NCBI RefSeq assembly: GCF_014850975.1
Contig: NZ_JACXST010000003.1
Span: forward strand, 1,612,001-1,676,000
Origin: Methylomonas fluvii
Lineage (GTDB): Bacteria > Pseudomonadota > Gammaproteobacteria > Methylococcales > Methylomonadaceae
DNA: 64,000 nt
Direction of reading: 5' to 3'
Within the stretch, counting starts at the first letter, position 1. Each line of letters begins with the position of its first letter. Below are positions 38,714 to 49,739 of the stretch, piece after piece. The position numbers were made by a program, and so were the translations under genes. The notes under the pieces were generated by a model. It saw only the letters and a program-made list of their open reading frames with translations, had not been told where the DNA came from and searched no databases.

Positions 38714-39869
38714 CCAAGATAAACGACCAAAAATCCTGATCGTAGACGACTCCTTAAATAATATCGAGGTGTTGAGCAACATCTTGGGCAAGGGATACAG
38801 CACCAGCTTTGCCAGCGATGGCTCCGAGGCTTTGGCGCTGATTAGCCGGGACGCGCCGGACCTGATATTGCTGGATGTCGTCATGCCGGGCATCGACGGC
38901 TTCGAGGTTTGTAAGCAACTTAAAGCCAACCTCGCGACTCGCGATATTCCGGTGATTTTTCTGACCAGCTTGGATAGCGCTGTAGACGAAGAGTGTGGCC
39001 TCTCGCTAGGCGCCGAGGATTTTATTCACAAACCGGCATCCGCACCGGTGGTGTTGGCCCGGGTCCGTAATCATCTGGCCCTGGCCACCACCAGGCGCGA
39101 GCTGAAACAGCATAACGAAAATCTTGAGCAATTAGTGGCCGAGCGCACGGAAGAGTTGTTCCGCAAAGATAGGCAGCTGATCGCCGCGCAAAGCTCCATC
39201 ATCGCGGCTTTTTGTGCGTTGGCGGAGGTCAGGGACAACGAGACCGGCAACCATATACGCCGTACCCAACGATACGTAAAACTGTTGGCCGAACGGTTGC
39301 GCACCAATGCTCGCTATAGTCTCTCCGATGGCGCCATCGAACTGTTGTTTAAATCCGCGCCTCTGCACGACATCGGCAAGGTTGCCATTCCCGATGCGAT
39401 ACTGCTTAAGCCGGGAAAACTATCGCCGGATGAATGGAAGATTATGAAAACGCACTGCGAGGAGGGCAGGTCTGCCATCTTGTCGGCGGCACGGGATTTT
39501 GGCGACAGCGACTGGTCATTTTTAAATTACGCGGTGGAGATTGCTTATTGCCACCATGAAAGATGGGATGGCGCCGGTTATCCGCAAGGGCTTTCGGGAG
39601 AGCAAATCCCGCTTAGCGCCCGTTTGATGGCAGTCGCCGACGTTTACGACGCTCTTATCAGCAAACGCGTTTATAAAGAAGCGTATCCCCACGAAGAAGC
39701 TGTGCGGCTGATCGCTAAAGGCCGGGGAACTCACTTTGATCCGGATATCACCGATGCCTTTTTGGCTATCGCCGAAGCATTCGATGAAACAGCTCAACGT
39801 TACAAGGATGCCGGCGACGCCAAGCCTGCCATCGAAACCAAAGCGCATTCACTATCAGCTAAATCCTGA
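38706..39869 (+). CDS. Response regulator with HD-GYP phosphodiesterase domain (RpfG-like)
   Basis: A 387-residue receiver-HD-GYP protein predicted to hydrolyse cyclic-di-GMP. The receiver (about 8-125) has ILIVDDS and Asp in LILLDVVMPGIDG. After a coiled coil (about 128-165) the HD-GYP domain (about 170-365) shows HDIGKVAIPDAILLKPG, a metal-site CHHERWDGAGYPQGL, and ADVYDAL. The 8-bp overlap with the preceding Hpt-containing ORF indicates it was built to receive phosphoryl groups from that phosphorelay. With the kinase broken, its phosphorylation may be lost or rerouted (inference). Confidence 0.94.
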   Translation: MNSQDKRPKILIVDDSLNNIEVLSNILGKGYSTSFASDGSEALALISRDAPDLILLDVVMPGIDGFEVCKQLKANLATRDIPVIFLTSLDSAVDEECGLSLGAEDFIHKPASAPVVLARVRNHLALATTRRELKQHNENLEQLVAERTEELFRKDRQLIAAQSSIIAAFCALAEVRDNETGNHIRRTQRYVKLLAERLRTNARYSLSDGAIELLFKSAPLHDIGKVAIPDAILLKPGKLSPDEWKIMKTHCEEGRSAILSAARDFGDSDWSFLNYAVEIAYCHHERWDGAGYPQGLSGEQIPLSARLMAVADVYDALISKRVYKEAYPHEEAVRLIAKGRGTHFDPDITDAFLAIAEAFDETAQRYKDAGDAKPAIETKAHSLSAKS

Positions 39870-40291
39870 AAGACATAGTAAAGAGTTCATCTTGCCGGCA
39901 CCACGCACGACCTGGATGGACAGACCGGATTAATGCCGGCGGTCAAGTTTTGAGAATGGTTTTAAGGCGGGATAATCGGCGCCAGGATGACGACCAAAGT
40001 ACGCGCCGTGGTCGGTTGGGGTTTTGACTAAGACGCGCCGGCTGGTTTAAATTGCCGGTGGAAACCGAGATCGGTCGCTTGTTTTATGTATCGATTGCAA
40101 TCGGACGGCATCTGCGCCGAGGACGCCTTTAACTTTTTATGCCATTAGATTGCTTTTCATCCCTCGTCCGCGGACAAAAACGGCTTGCCTATATGGAAAA
40201 CCGCGCAGATGGACAGGCTGACTCATTCAGACCTAAAACCCCGCCAAGCCTTGGTGCCCGCAGGGTATTCAAGTTTGAATGGCCTATTAAT
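39870..40291. other. 422-bp intergenic region between convergent genes
   Basis: No frame with a ribosome-binding site or recognisable product is seen on either strand. The stretch lies between the ends of two convergent genes. Several short G/C-rich inverted repeats occur near the left end (for example GCCGGC around 39895 and 39932), but no clear intrinsic terminator. Confidence 0.4.
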
Positions 40292-40993
40292 TTATGAGTA
40301 GTAATCAAAGTCCTCTTTTTTCTCTATCTTGAAGCCCGGCTCGACATTAATTTCAATATCCTTGAGTTTGGTTTTTTCCGGTGCGGGCGTGACGCGAACC
40401 TCCTCCATAAACTCCTTGAACCATTGGGCGTTGATCACACTTGCCATGTCTTCGTCTTGCAATATATTTTGTTCGTCGGGCAAACTGCCAAACTCCCTGG
40501 CAGTTTGCAACGCGGCCAAACAGGCATCGTTATCGCCGCGTAACGCATAAACACAGGCCAGATTGTAAGCCGCGCTGCCTTTTTGAATACCACAGGCCTT
40601 TTCGAAAAAATCTTCCGCCAAATCGTAAAGGTCGGGCTTCGCCGCCTCGGCACTGATGCGAGCCAATTCCATAAATGCTACGCCACCGTCTATCGCCGCC
40701 CCTAAATAGTTAGGCGAAATCAGCAAACAAAAAGAAAACTTGGAAATGGCGTCTTCGTAAATTTCAATAGCCAATTTGGGCTCTTGCGTCCGGGCTTCGT
40801 GTAATAGCCCAAACCCCCAGTGATACAGTGCTTCGGATACGATCAAATGGTCGGCAATGACATTTGCAAAGCCTTGGTACGCACCCTTGTATAGTTGCTC
40901 GGCTTTGCTGCCTTCGCTTTTACGGGCCTGGGCAACTTGCTTGATAGCCGCGTCCAGGGTGGAACGCTTTTTAAATGAACTCAATAGCGACAT
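40292..40993 (-). CDS. TPR-like hypothetical protein
   Basis: A 233-residue soluble protein made largely of helical pairs resembling degenerate TPRs (ALYHWGFGLLHEARTQ, AAIDGGVAFMELARIS, AAYNLACVYALRGDNDACLAALQ), with a short charged C-terminal tail ending EDFDYYS. Probably a protein-interaction module; partner unknown. It is divergent from the DUF2288 gene across an 83-bp gap. Confidence 0.75.
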   Translation of the reverse strand: MSLLSSFKKRSTLDAAIKQVAQARKSEGSKAEQLYKGAYQGFANVIADHLIVSEALYHWGFGLLHEARTQEPKLAIEIYEDAISKFSFCLLISPNYLGAAIDGGVAFMELARISAEAAKPDLYDLAEDFFEKACGIQKGSAAYNLACVYALRGDNDACLAALQTAREFGSLPDEQNILQDEDMASVINAQWFKEFMEEVRVTPAPEKTKLKDIEINVEPGFKIEKKEDFDYYS

Positions 40994-41076
40994 CGATGAA
41001 TCCTCACTTCTGTTTTATAAACCGGGTTACGATAAAATAGCTGGGCATACTACAACATCCCAACCGGAAAATGTTA

Positions 41077-41403
41077 ATGAACGACTCACTCCCCGATCTG
41101 GAAAAAGCCAAGGTGAATTTGGAAACCTCGTCCATTCCCTGGGCCGAGTTGCAACGATTTTTCGCGGCAGGACTGGCGATCTCGGTCGCCAAGGAACTGG
41201 ATCTGGTGGAAGTGGCGTATCAGGTCTCGCGCGACAACAAGGCGCAAGTTGAGCAATGGCTGGATGCCGGCCTAATCGGTCATGTTTCGGATCGACAGGC
41301 CGACGAATGGATCAGCGCCAACAGCTCGGTTTGGGCTGTCGTAGTCAGGCCCTGGGTGCTAGTTCAGGCAAATACTTGCGGGCCAACCAATAATCCACAC
41401 TGA
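41077..41403 (+). CDS. DUF2288 family protein
   Basis: A 108-residue protein of the uncharacterised DUF2288 family: MNDSLPDLEKAKVNLETSSI, then IPWAELQRFFAAGLAISVAKELDLVEVA and DEWISANSSVWAVVVRPWVLVQ. The frame can begin two codons earlier. Its 3' end overlaps the convergent DoxX gene by 59 bp, an unusual tail-to-tail overlap. Confidence 0.85.
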   Translation: MNDSLPDLEKAKVNLETSSIPWAELQRFFAAGLAISVAKELDLVEVAYQVSRDNKAQVEQWLDAGLIGHVSDRQADEWISANSSVWAVVVRPWVLVQANTCGPTNNPH

Positions 41404-42010
41404 CAAACCGGCCGCCGCCCAGGAAAAACAAAGCCAGCAACATGACGAAATAGGTGGCGGCAAACTCTATCCCGTTATTCAGTATCACCAAGGCGCCGTT
41501 CTCGGTCAGCCATTGATAGTCGCCCTGCACCTGTAAAATTTCCTTGGCACGCTCCAGTCGCTCAATCGCACCTATCGTGCGTTCGCTGGCAAAAATGCCG
41601 CTACCGGAGGCAATGGCCAACCAACCGTTTTGGAGATGCGCACTGACCGCTGCGACCACCATGATGATCATTAGTGGCAAGGTGATAGGCCGCGTGGCAA
41701 AACCTAACAGCAAAAACAAGGCGCCGACGATTTCAAATAGCGCCACCATAAATACCAACACATACGGCGCCGGCAAACCCAAGCCCCATTCAGCATTACC
41801 GAACCATTCGGCCGTGTCAGAGAAATTGGCGAATTTTTTGGTACCTGCCATCCAAAATACCGGCGCCAAATATAGCCGCAGCAACAGCGGCGCCAAAAAA
41901 TCCACGCATTTAGCAGAATCGCAACTGCGTTGCGACAGTTGCATAATCCCCGGTAGTTTATCGATAACCACCGCCATTAACGCAGTAAAAGACGTATTAT
42001 TCATTTTCAT
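41345..42010 (-). CDS. DoxX-family membrane protein
   Basis: A 221-residue inner-membrane protein with about four to five membrane segments and the DoxX pattern: APLLLRLYLAPVFWMAGTKKFANF at the first helix, then FMVALFEIVGALFLLLGFATR and LPLMIIMVVAAVSAH. DoxX proteins are usually linked to thiol or respiratory electron metabolism, but the role here is unknown. GGAGGGGA precedes two candidate ATGs (42010 and 42004). It overlaps the 3' end of DUF2288. Confidence 0.85.
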   Translation of the reverse strand: MKMNNTSFTALMAVVIDKLPGIMQLSQRSCDSAKCVDFLAPLLLRLYLAPVFWMAGTKKFANFSDTAEWFGNAEWGLGLPAPYVLVFMVALFEIVGALFLLLGFATRPITLPLMIIMVVAAVSAHLQNGWLAIASGSGIFASERTIGAIERLERAKEILQVQGDYQWLTENGALVILNNGIEFAATYFVMLLALFFLGGGRFVSVDYWLARKYLPELAPRA

Positions 42011-42046
42011 TCCCCTCCCCCAATTTTTTATTATGTACCCGCTTTT

Positions 42047-42391
42047 ATGAACATCAGCAGTTCGTGCATTTTTACAGACATTCCAGCTCAGTTGCCAATA
42101 GAATTATGCCAAACCTTGCTTAGCAAGCCTAATATTCGCATTGAACGCATCGTTTCCAAGGGCCATTGCAGCGCCGAAAACGACTGGTACGATCAAAATC
42201 AGGACGAGTGGGTGATGTTGTTACAAGGCGAAGCGCGGCTGGCATTTGCCCAATCCGCACCAGTCGATCTAAAGCCCGGCGACTATCTGCTGATTCCGGC
42301 GCATTGCCGGCATAGGGTGGATTGGACCCATCCGGACCTTGAATCCATATGGCTGGCAATCCATATTTTCGCGGAGCCGGTTGCTGAATAA
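42047..42391 (+). CDS. Cupin-domain protein
   Basis: A 114-residue single-domain cupin. The beta-barrel motifs are visible: DQDEWVMLLQGEARLAF-type motif 1 (here beginning NQDEW) and LKPGDYLLIPAHCRHRVDWT motif 2, with His residues placed for metal binding. Substrate unknown. No clear SD; it is divergent from the DoxX gene with 36 bp between starts. Confidence 0.85.
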   Translation: MNISSSCIFTDIPAQLPIELCQTLLSKPNIRIERIVSKGHCSAENDWYDQNQDEWVMLLQGEARLAFAQSAPVDLKPGDYLLIPAHCRHRVDWTHPDLESIWLAIHIFAEPVAE

Positions 42392-42451
42392 ACGAGCATT
42401 CGGCGAGAGACCACGGCCGTGCCCATGACCGGGCACGACACGTCAAACGGA

Positions 42452-43738
42452 TTAGCGGGGCTTGGCAGTTTGCGCACGCGGTTTGCGCGAATTCGGCGCT
42501 CGTTTAGCCGACTCCCCTGCCCGGCCATTTTGCGGCCGTCTGGCCGCCGGCTTGTTCGGCTGAGCCGGTTTTGGTTGCGGCTTGCTATTGGTCACTGCCA
42601 ATGACACGTTTGGATAGCCAGTATCGTCGACTCGCGGAATCTGCCTTTTCAACAGCTTTTCGATGGCAGCCAACAAGTACGCCTCTTCCGGATCAACTAG
42701 CGAAATTGCCTGCCCTTCAGCGCCGGCGCGACCGGTACGGCCGATACGGTGCACATAATCTTCCGCTACTTGCGGCAAATCGAAATTCACCACATGTGGC
42801 AATTGATCGATGTCCAAGCCGCGCGCGGCGATGTCGGTGGCAATTAGTGCGGTAATCGAGCCGTTTTTAAATTCCTCCAAGGCCCGGACACGAGCGCCCT
42901 GACTCTTGTCGCCGTGCAAAGCCGCGCAACGAATGCCGTCCTTGATCAATTGCTTGGCCAAACGATCCGCGCCATGCTTGGTGCGGACGAACACCAACAC
43001 CTGCTGCCAATGGCCATTGCCGATCAGGTAGGACAGTAATTCGCGCTTGTATTCGCGGTTAATGCCATACACCAGCTGCGAAACGGTATCGGCGGCAGCA
43101 TTGCGCTTCGCGACCGAGATTTCTACAGGGTCATTGAGGATTTGTTCCGCTAGCGCGCTAATTTCCGGGGCATAGGTCGCCGAAAACAGCAGGTTCTGGC
43201 GTTTATTGGGCAGCAAAGCGATGATTCGACGAATATCGCGAATAAAACCCATATCCAACATTCGGTCGGCTTCATCGAGTACGAAATGCTCGACCTTCGA
43301 CAAATCCAGATGCTGTTGCTGAATCAAATCCAGCAAACGGCCGGGCGTAGCAACGACAATATCGGTGCCGCGCTGGATCTTCTGAATCTGCGGATTAATA
43401 CTGACGCCGCCAAAAATCGCCTCGGCAAAAAAAGGTAAATGCTTGCCATAGGTTCTGACGCTTTCATAGACCTGCATCGCTAATTCGCGGGTAGGCGTTA
43501 AAATCAACACTCGAACCGGCCGCGGCTTTTGTGGAACCGGTTGTTCTTGTAATAGCTGCAGCAGAGGCAAGGTAAATCCGGCGGTTTTGCCGGTACCGGT
43601 TTGCGCACCCGCCAGCACATCGCGGCCTTGCAAAATGACCGGAATGGCCTGCGCCTGAATCGGCGTCGGGGTTTCATAACCTTGTTCAGCAACCGCCTTA
43701 AGTAGTTGCTCGGACAAACCCAATTCTGAAAATAACAT
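42452..43738 (-). CDS. rhlE: DEAD-box RNA helicase, RhlE-like
   Basis: ATP-dependent RNA helicase linked to ribosome assembly and RNA turnover. The 428 residues include the Q motif ([14 protein letters not shown]), motif I AQTGTGKT, motif II DEAD ([10 protein letters not shown]), motif III SAT, and motif [10 protein letters not shown], followed by a basic Pro/Lys/Arg-rich C-terminal tail from about residue 375. An inverted repeat ACCCGT-AATTA-ACGGGT lies 20-35 bp upstream of the start, possibly affecting leader folding. Confidence 0.93.
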   Translation of the reverse strand: MLFSELGLSEQLLKAVAEQGYETPTPIQAQAIPVILQGRDVLAGAQTGTGKTAGFTLPLLQLLQEQPVPQKPRPVRVLILTPTRELAMQVYESVRTYGKHLPFFAEAIFGGVSINPQIQKIQRGTDIVVATPGRLLDLIQQQHLDLSKVEHFVLDEADRMLDMGFIRDIRRIIALLPNKRQNLLFSATYAPEISALAEQILNDPVEISVAKRNAAADTVSQLVYGINREYKRELLSYLIGNGHWQQVLVFVRTKHGADRLAKQLIKDGIRCAALHGDKSQGARVRALEEFKNGSITALIATDIAARGLDIDQLPHVVNFDLPQVAEDYVHRIGRTGRAGAEGQAISLVDPEEAYLLAAIEKLLKRQIPRVDDTGYPNVSLAVTNSKPQPKPAQPNKPAARRPQNGRAGESAKRAPNSRKPRAQTAKPR

Positions 43739-43888
43739 GCAAAAACCTTATTTTATACCCGTAATTAACGGGTGTATGAATAGAAAAGATATGGCATGAT
43801 GGGCACGCCACAGTAGCAAAAACTGACTTTGCACCTACACTAAATCCTCAATAGCGTTACCGCGATTCTTCAGCAGAGGCCACAACAC

Positions 43889-44251
43889 ATGAGTTTCGAA
43901 AAACGAATTCACCGTAGAGTAAAACCTAGAGGCCTGCAGGCCGGCATTATTTTCAATAGCAGAACACCCCGGGAAATTTCGCTGAATGCGGAAATTCTGG
44001 ACATCAGCTATAGCGGCATCAGGGTTAAACTTCAAGACCCCATCAGTCCCGATGTTGCCGGCAAAGTTAAAATCACCATGGTATTGCCTGAATCGGGAAC
44101 GCCGTTCAGTGTACACGGCATTCTGAAACATCAACATGTCGACTCCGAGTGCGGTCTGCACTATGTCGACCACGTCGAAGGTTCTATCGACGATCTGATG
44201 TTTGAATGCGTGGAACTGGACGACACCACCGTGCTGATCAAAACCGCTTAA
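43889..44251 (+). CDS. PilZ-domain protein (cyclic-di-GMP binding)
   Basis: A 120-residue single PilZ domain. The cyclic-di-GMP binding signature is present: RVKPR (RxxxR) near residues 10-14 and DISYSGIRV (DxSxxG) near 46-54. It is an effector that could read cyclic-di-GMP made or degraded by the enzymes at 24383-26251 and 38706-39869, although nothing links them directly. Confidence 0.9.
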   Translation: MSFEKRIHRRVKPRGLQAGIIFNSRTPREISLNAEILDISYSGIRVKLQDPISPDVAGKVKITMVLPESGTPFSVHGILKHQHVDSECGLHYVDHVEGSIDDLMFECVELDDTTVLIKTA

Positions 44252-44304
44252 TCGTCATCCCGGCACAAAACGGCACCTGCTCGCCGTAAATCGCTGTCGG
44301 CAAG

Positions 44305-47067
44305 TTAGCTGGTAATCACAAACCGCACCGCATCCAGCCGCAACTGAGTTTCCTGTATGCTTTCGTGCGAGAGCATGGTCATTTCCTTGAGTTGCTCTAT
44401 TTCCTGCTCCTTGATGCCGGGATTGATCTTTTTCAGCCGCACCAGACGTTTGATTTCACTGGTTAGCGTGGCAATCATCAGATTACTGCTTTCCGCTATC
44501 AACTTCTGCATTTGCGCGCCCGCCAACTGCTCCGCGACTTTGATCATATCCTGAATATGCTGGCGTTGACTGTTCAAAAACTGGCTGATTTGCGCCTTAT
44601 CGAAGCTATCGCCAGTCTCGACCAAGCTGTCGTGGCTAATAACAGCCGTTAGATCCTTTTTATTTTGATCGACCAAAACTCGCAGCGGCGTGTGCGGTAA
44701 AAACCGGCCAATTTGTAATTCGGCGGGCGCGCTGCATTCCGCAACAAACAACAACTCCAGCAGGAATTGACCAGCTTTCAGTTGTGGATGTTTAACCACG
44801 CTGACCGCGGCATTGCCGGTCTCGCTGGATAACACCAAATCCATCGCCGACAACACCATAGGATGTTCGGCGGACAGAAATTGCATGTCTTCCCTGGCCA
44901 GCGCGATGTCTCGGTTGATGGTTACCGTCAAGCCGTCGTCTTGCAGCATCGGAAAATGGGCGATGCGCAGATTTTCGCTAGGCCAGAGGATATGGCAATC
45001 GCGCGAATGATCTTCGACATCGACGCCATAACAATCGAACATCGCTTCCATAAACGGCCACAAACTACCGTCGCGTTCGCCGGCACTGATCTCTTCCACC
45101 AGGCGCGCGGCTTCTTGCGGCCGACAAGAATTCAGTTCCAGCAGCAAATCGCGGCCTTTATGCAATTCCTCTTCAACCTGGCTGTTCAGGGCCTTGGTGT
45201 TGGCGATCAAGGCTTCTACTGCCGCCGCATCGCGGCTGAGCAACGCTCTGTCACGAGCATCGCCGAGCAACTTCAAGACTTGTGCGGCCCCCGAACAATT
45301 ATGCCGGAATGCGTCCAAGCCCTCGTCGTACCAGCGGAATAATACGTGCTGAGCACTATCGAGCAGATAAGGGATATGAATTTGAATCACATGCTTTTGG
45401 CCGATACGATCCAGACGACCGATACGCTGCTGCAACAAATCGGGATTTTCCGGCAGATCGAACAAAAACAGATGGCGCACGAATTGAAAATTGCGCCCTT
45501 CACTGCCAATCTCGGAGCAAATCAACACTTGCGCCCGGCTCTCTTCGTCGGCAAAAAATGCCGCCGCCCTATCCCGCTCGACGATACTCATGCCTTCATG
45601 AAACACCGCGGCGGTATGCCCAACGTGCTGCCGTAACAATTGCTCCAGTTGGATCGCAGTTTCCGCACGTTTGCAGATTAATAAGGACTTTTCATCGCCC
45701 AAGGCTTTCAACTGCGCAACCAGCCAATGCAGATAAGGGCTGTTGGCTAAGTCCGCCGTGTCTTCACCTTGCAGCGGATAAGCATGGCGTTGCCGATCCG
45801 GAAAGCCCTGCACGGTTTGCCGAGAGTTTCTAAATAAAATCCGGCCGGTGCCATGATGATCGAGCAACAATTTGATCAACTCTTCCCGAGCATTGGCTTG
45901 GCTGTCGTTAACCTGTTGCAGCAGTTTGTCGACATTGTCCTGTTTTAATAAAACTTTCAATTGCTCCTGCTGTCCGGCATCCAACGCTTCGCCGGAAATC
46001 AGCAAATTAGCCAGTCGAGCCACCGGCTCAAACTGGCTTTCTTCAATTAAAAACTGTTCAAAACTATAAAAACGATCCGGGTCGAGTAAGCGCAAGCGCG
46101 CAAAATGGCTTTCCTTACCCAACTGCTCAGGGGTAGCGGTCAACAGAATCAGACCGGGGGACGCCAAGGCCAATTGCTCGACAAATAAATAGTCGGCGCT
46201 AGGCGCGTCTTCGCTCCATTCCAGATGATGCGCCTCATCGACCACCACCAGATCCCAACCGGCATCCAAGGCTTGTTGCTGGCGATGCGGAGAATCGGCA
46301 AAGAAGCGCTGGCTACACAGCACTAATTGCTCGCTGAGAAACGGGTTCTCGTCGGGACTGGCAAAGCAGCGGCTTTCGTCGAAAATGCTGAAGCGCAGAT
46401 TGAAGCGGCGCAGCATCTCCACCAACCATTGATGCAACAGACTTTCCGGTACCAAAATCAACACACGTTTACTTAAGCCGTTAATCAAGCGATGTTGGAT
46501 GATTAAACCGGCTTCGATGGTTTTACCCAAACCCACTTCGTCGGCCAGCATAATGCGCGGCAAGGCGCGGCTGGCGGCTTGATGGGCGATATACAGCTGA
46601 TGCGGAATCAGCGAAGCCCGTGCACCCTGCAAACCTTTGGTCGCGGCTTGTTGGTGCTGTTGCTGGCGCCGCCAGGTTTCGTAGCGCAATAAAAACCAGG
46701 CCGTCGGATCGAATTGCCCGGTAAACAAGCGGTCTTGCGGCTTGTTAAATTGAATATGATGGTTAAGCTCCATCTCATCAATTTGTTGCAGCTGGCCGTC
46801 TTCATCGACTCCAATGTAGGTCAATAAACCATTGTGTTGCTGCACCTGCTGCACGCTAATTTTCGCGTAATCCGCCGATTCGATCACATCGCCTTCGTTG
46901 AACTGCACCCGGGTCAACGGCGCGTTATCTCTGGCGTACACCCGCCGGTCGCCGGTCGCTAAAAATAGCACGGTGACGCGGTTAAATTCGGCGTCTATGA
47001 CCATACCCAAACCGAGTTCCGATTCGGTATTACTAATCCAGCGTTGGCCGGGAATAAACTCATTCAT
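44305..47067 (-). CDS. rapA: RNA polymerase-associated ATPase RapA
   Basis: SWI2/SNF2 ATPase that recycles RNA polymerase. The 920 residues show N-terminal Tudor-like domains (FIPGQRWISNTESELGLGMV), the helicase core with Walker A ADEVGLGKTIEAG near residue 180, DEAH box VVDEAHHLEW, LTATP, and helicase C with RIGRLDRIGQ, then RapA_C. The length is somewhat shorter than E. coli RapA (968). A long intact reading frame without breaks. Confidence 0.93.
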   Translation of the reverse strand: MNEFIPGQRWISNTESELGLGMVIDAEFNRVTVLFLATGDRRVYARDNAPLTRVQFNEGDVIESADYAKISVQQVQQHNGLLTYIGVDEDGQLQQIDEMELNHHIQFNKPQDRLFTGQFDPTAWFLLRYETWRRQQQHQQAATKGLQGARASLIPHQLYIAHQAASRALPRIMLADEVGLGKTIEAGLIIQHRLINGLSKRVLILVPESLLHQWLVEMLRRFNLRFSIFDESRCFASPDENPFLSEQLVLCSQRFFADSPHRQQQALDAGWDLVVVDEAHHLEWSEDAPSADYLFVEQLALASPGLILLTATPEQLGKESHFARLRLLDPDRFYSFEQFLIEESQFEPVARLANLLISGEALDAGQQEQLKVLLKQDNVDKLLQQVNDSQANAREELIKLLLDHHGTGRILFRNSRQTVQGFPDRQRHAYPLQGEDTADLANSPYLHWLVAQLKALGDEKSLLICKRAETAIQLEQLLRQHVGHTAAVFHEGMSIVERDRAAAFFADEESRAQVLICSEIGSEGRNFQFVRHLFLFDLPENPDLLQQRIGRLDRIGQKHVIQIHIPYLLDSAQHVLFRWYDEGLDAFRHNCSGAAQVLKLLGDARDRALLSRDAAAVEALIANTKALNSQVEEELHKGRDLLLELNSCRPQEAARLVEEISAGERDGSLWPFMEAMFDCYGVDVEDHSRDCHILWPSENLRIAHFPMLQDDGLTVTINRDIALAREDMQFLSAEHPMVLSAMDLVLSSETGNAAVSVVKHPQLKAGQFLLELLFVAECSAPAELQIGRFLPHTPLRVLVDQNKKDLTAVISHDSLVETGDSFDKAQISQFLNSQRQHIQDMIKVAEQLAGAQMQKLIAESSNLMIATLTSEIKRLVRLKKINPGIKEQEIEQLKEMTMLSHESIQETQLRLDAVRFVITS

Positions 47068-47265
47068 GTTTTGATTCTTGGAAATTTGATTCGACTTTAA
47101 AAGCGCCGTGTAAAGCGGCCGGGATGATATGCAAAGCAGATTAATTCATGATTAATTGGTCGCGGAAAAAGCATCGAGAATTTCAGAAACGCTTGAAAAC
47201 ATGGTTAAATTTAGCAGAACGCTCATATTTTCAATGCGCTAAAACTCATCATTTTCAGGAATGCC

Positions 47266-47703
47266 ATGGCAAAGCCCGTCACCCCCTTGTTAGCCGCCGA
47301 TATTTTGATCGAATTGATCGACCATCCACAGCGCCCCTTCGTGTTGATAGAGCGAAAATATCCACCCTATGGCTGGGCTGTGCCCGGCGGGTTTGTCGAT
47401 GTCGGCGAAACGCTTGAGCACGCGGCCATCCGCGAAGCCAAGGAAGAAACCTGTCTGGATGTGGAACTAACCGTACTGCTGGGCCTTTACTCCAATCCGC
47501 AACGCGACCCACGCAACCACACAGTCACCGCCGTCTACCTGGCGCAAGCGCATGGCACCCCGATGGCGGCCGACGATGCTAAAAACTTTGGTTTATTCAA
47601 CTTCGACAATCTGCCCAGCCTGTTGGCGTTCGATCACGCTCAGGTTATCGCGGATTACCGGCATTATAAACTGACTGGCGAGGTAACGCCGCTAAGAATA
47701 TAA
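47266..47703 (+). CDS. Nudix hydrolase
   Basis: A 145-residue NUDIX protein hydrolysing a nucleoside diphosphate-linked substrate. The Nudix box GX5EX7REUXEEXGU reads [21 protein letters not shown] at about residues 41-61. AGGA precedes the ATG by five bases. The [16 protein letters not shown] context resembles ADP-ribose pyrophosphatase-like members, but substrate cannot be fixed by eye. Confidence 0.92.
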   Translation: MAKPVTPLLAADILIELIDHPQRPFVLIERKYPPYGWAVPGGFVDVGETLEHAAIREAKEETCLDVELTVLLGLYSNPQRDPRNHTVTAVYLAQAHGTPMAADDAKNFGLFNFDNLPSLLAFDHAQVIADYRHYKLTGEVTPLRI

Positions 47704-47747
47704 GCCTTAGCTGATTCAGCGGCGTGCAGACAAGATTTAAGGCCTGA

Positions 47748-48557
<810 letters not shown>

Positions 48558-49697
48558 TTATCCCGTCAACTTGTCGAAGAAGTTTTTAACGCCATCCATC
48601 CAGCCATGCTCTTGCGGACTGTGGTGTTTGCCGCCGCCGGATAAGGATTCGCCCAACTTCTCAATCATGGCTTTTTGATCTTTGGTCAGATGTACCGGGG
48701 TTTCCAGTTGCACCTTGCACAACAGATCACCGACCGCGCCGCCCCTAACCGGTTTCACACCTTTGCCGCGCAAACGGAACATGCGTCCGGTTTGAGTTTC
48801 CGGTGGAATTTTCAACATCACCTTGCCGTCCAGCGTAGGTACTTCCAGCTCACCACCCAAACAAGCCATCGGGAAACTGATTGGCACTTCGCAGTAAAGA
48901 TTCGCACCATCGCGGGTGAAGATCGGATGATCCTTGACCTGCACTTGTACGTATAAATCCCCGGCTGGTCCGCCGTTCGCACCGGCTTCGCCTTCACCGG
49001 CCAAACGAATCCGGTCACCGGTATCCACACCGGCCGGCACTTTGACGTTGAGGGTTTTGGTTTCCTGTACGCGGCCTTGACCGTAACATTTCGGGCAAGG
49101 ATCCTTGATTTGTTTGCCGGTACCCCGACAAGTCGGACAGGTTTGTTGTACCGAAAAAAAACCTTGTTGCATCCTGACTTGGCCGTGACCATGACAGGTA
49201 TTACAGGTGACCGGGCTGCTGCCTTTTTTAGCGCCGCTGCCGTTACACTCAACGCAAGCCACCAATACCGGCACTTTGACGGTCGCTTCAGTACCGCCCA
49301 CCGCTTCTTCCAGGGTCAGTTCAAGGTTGTAGCGCAAATCGGCACCGCGTTGCACGCTGCTGCGCTGCTGCCGACCGCCACCGAAAATATCGCCGAATAC
49401 ATCGCCGAAAATATCGCTAAAATTCTCTGCGCCGCTAAACCCACCGCGACCGCCGCCCATCGACGAATCGACGCCGGCATGGCCGAATTGATCGTAAGCG
49501 GCACGCTTTTTGGGGTCGGACAGCACCTCGTAAGCTTCCTTGACCAGTTTGAATTTCTTCTCCGCTTCTTCCGGATTATCGTTATTTCTGTCGGGATGAA
49601 ATTTCATCGCCATCTTGCGATAGCTCTTCTTGATCTCGGCTTCGCTCGCGTTGCGATCCAGTTCCAGCAGTTTGTAAAAGTCTTCTTTTGCGGCCAT
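48558..49697 (-). CDS. dnaJ: Chaperone protein DnaJ
   Basis: Hsp40 co-chaperone of DnaK. The 379 residues contain the J domain (1-70) with HPD in MKFHPDRN, a Gly/Phe region, four zinc-binding CxxCxGxG motifs ([32 protein letters not shown]), and C-terminal substrate-binding domains. It is separated from dnaK by about 1.7 kb of accessory genes, while in most relatives the two are adjacent. Confidence 0.98.
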   Translation of the reverse strand: MAAKEDFYKLLELDRNASEAEIKKSYRKMAMKFHPDRNNDNPEEAEKKFKLVKEAYEVLSDPKKRAAYDQFGHAGVDSSMGGGRGGFSGAENFSDIFGDVFGDIFGGGRQQRSSVQRGADLRYNLELTLEEAVGGTEATVKVPVLVACVECNGSGAKKGSSPVTCNTCHGHGQVRMQQGFFSVQQTCPTCRGTGKQIKDPCPKCYGQGRVQETKTLNVKVPAGVDTGDRIRLAGEGEAGANGGPAGDLYVQVQVKDHPIFTRDGANLYCEVPISFPMACLGGELEVPTLDGKVMLKIPPETQTGRMFRLRGKGVKPVRGGAVGDLLCKVQLETPVHLTKDQKAMIEKLGESLSGGGKHHSPQEHGWMDGVKNFFDKLTG

Positions 49698-49739
49698 TTA
49701 AATGTCTTCGGTATTATTATTCAGTGTTGATATATTCAG

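Noticed and set aside
47148..47417. 89-codon frame overlapping the start of the Nudix gene
   Set aside because: Runs out of frame into the Nudix gene, which has its own SD and intact motif; no independent support.
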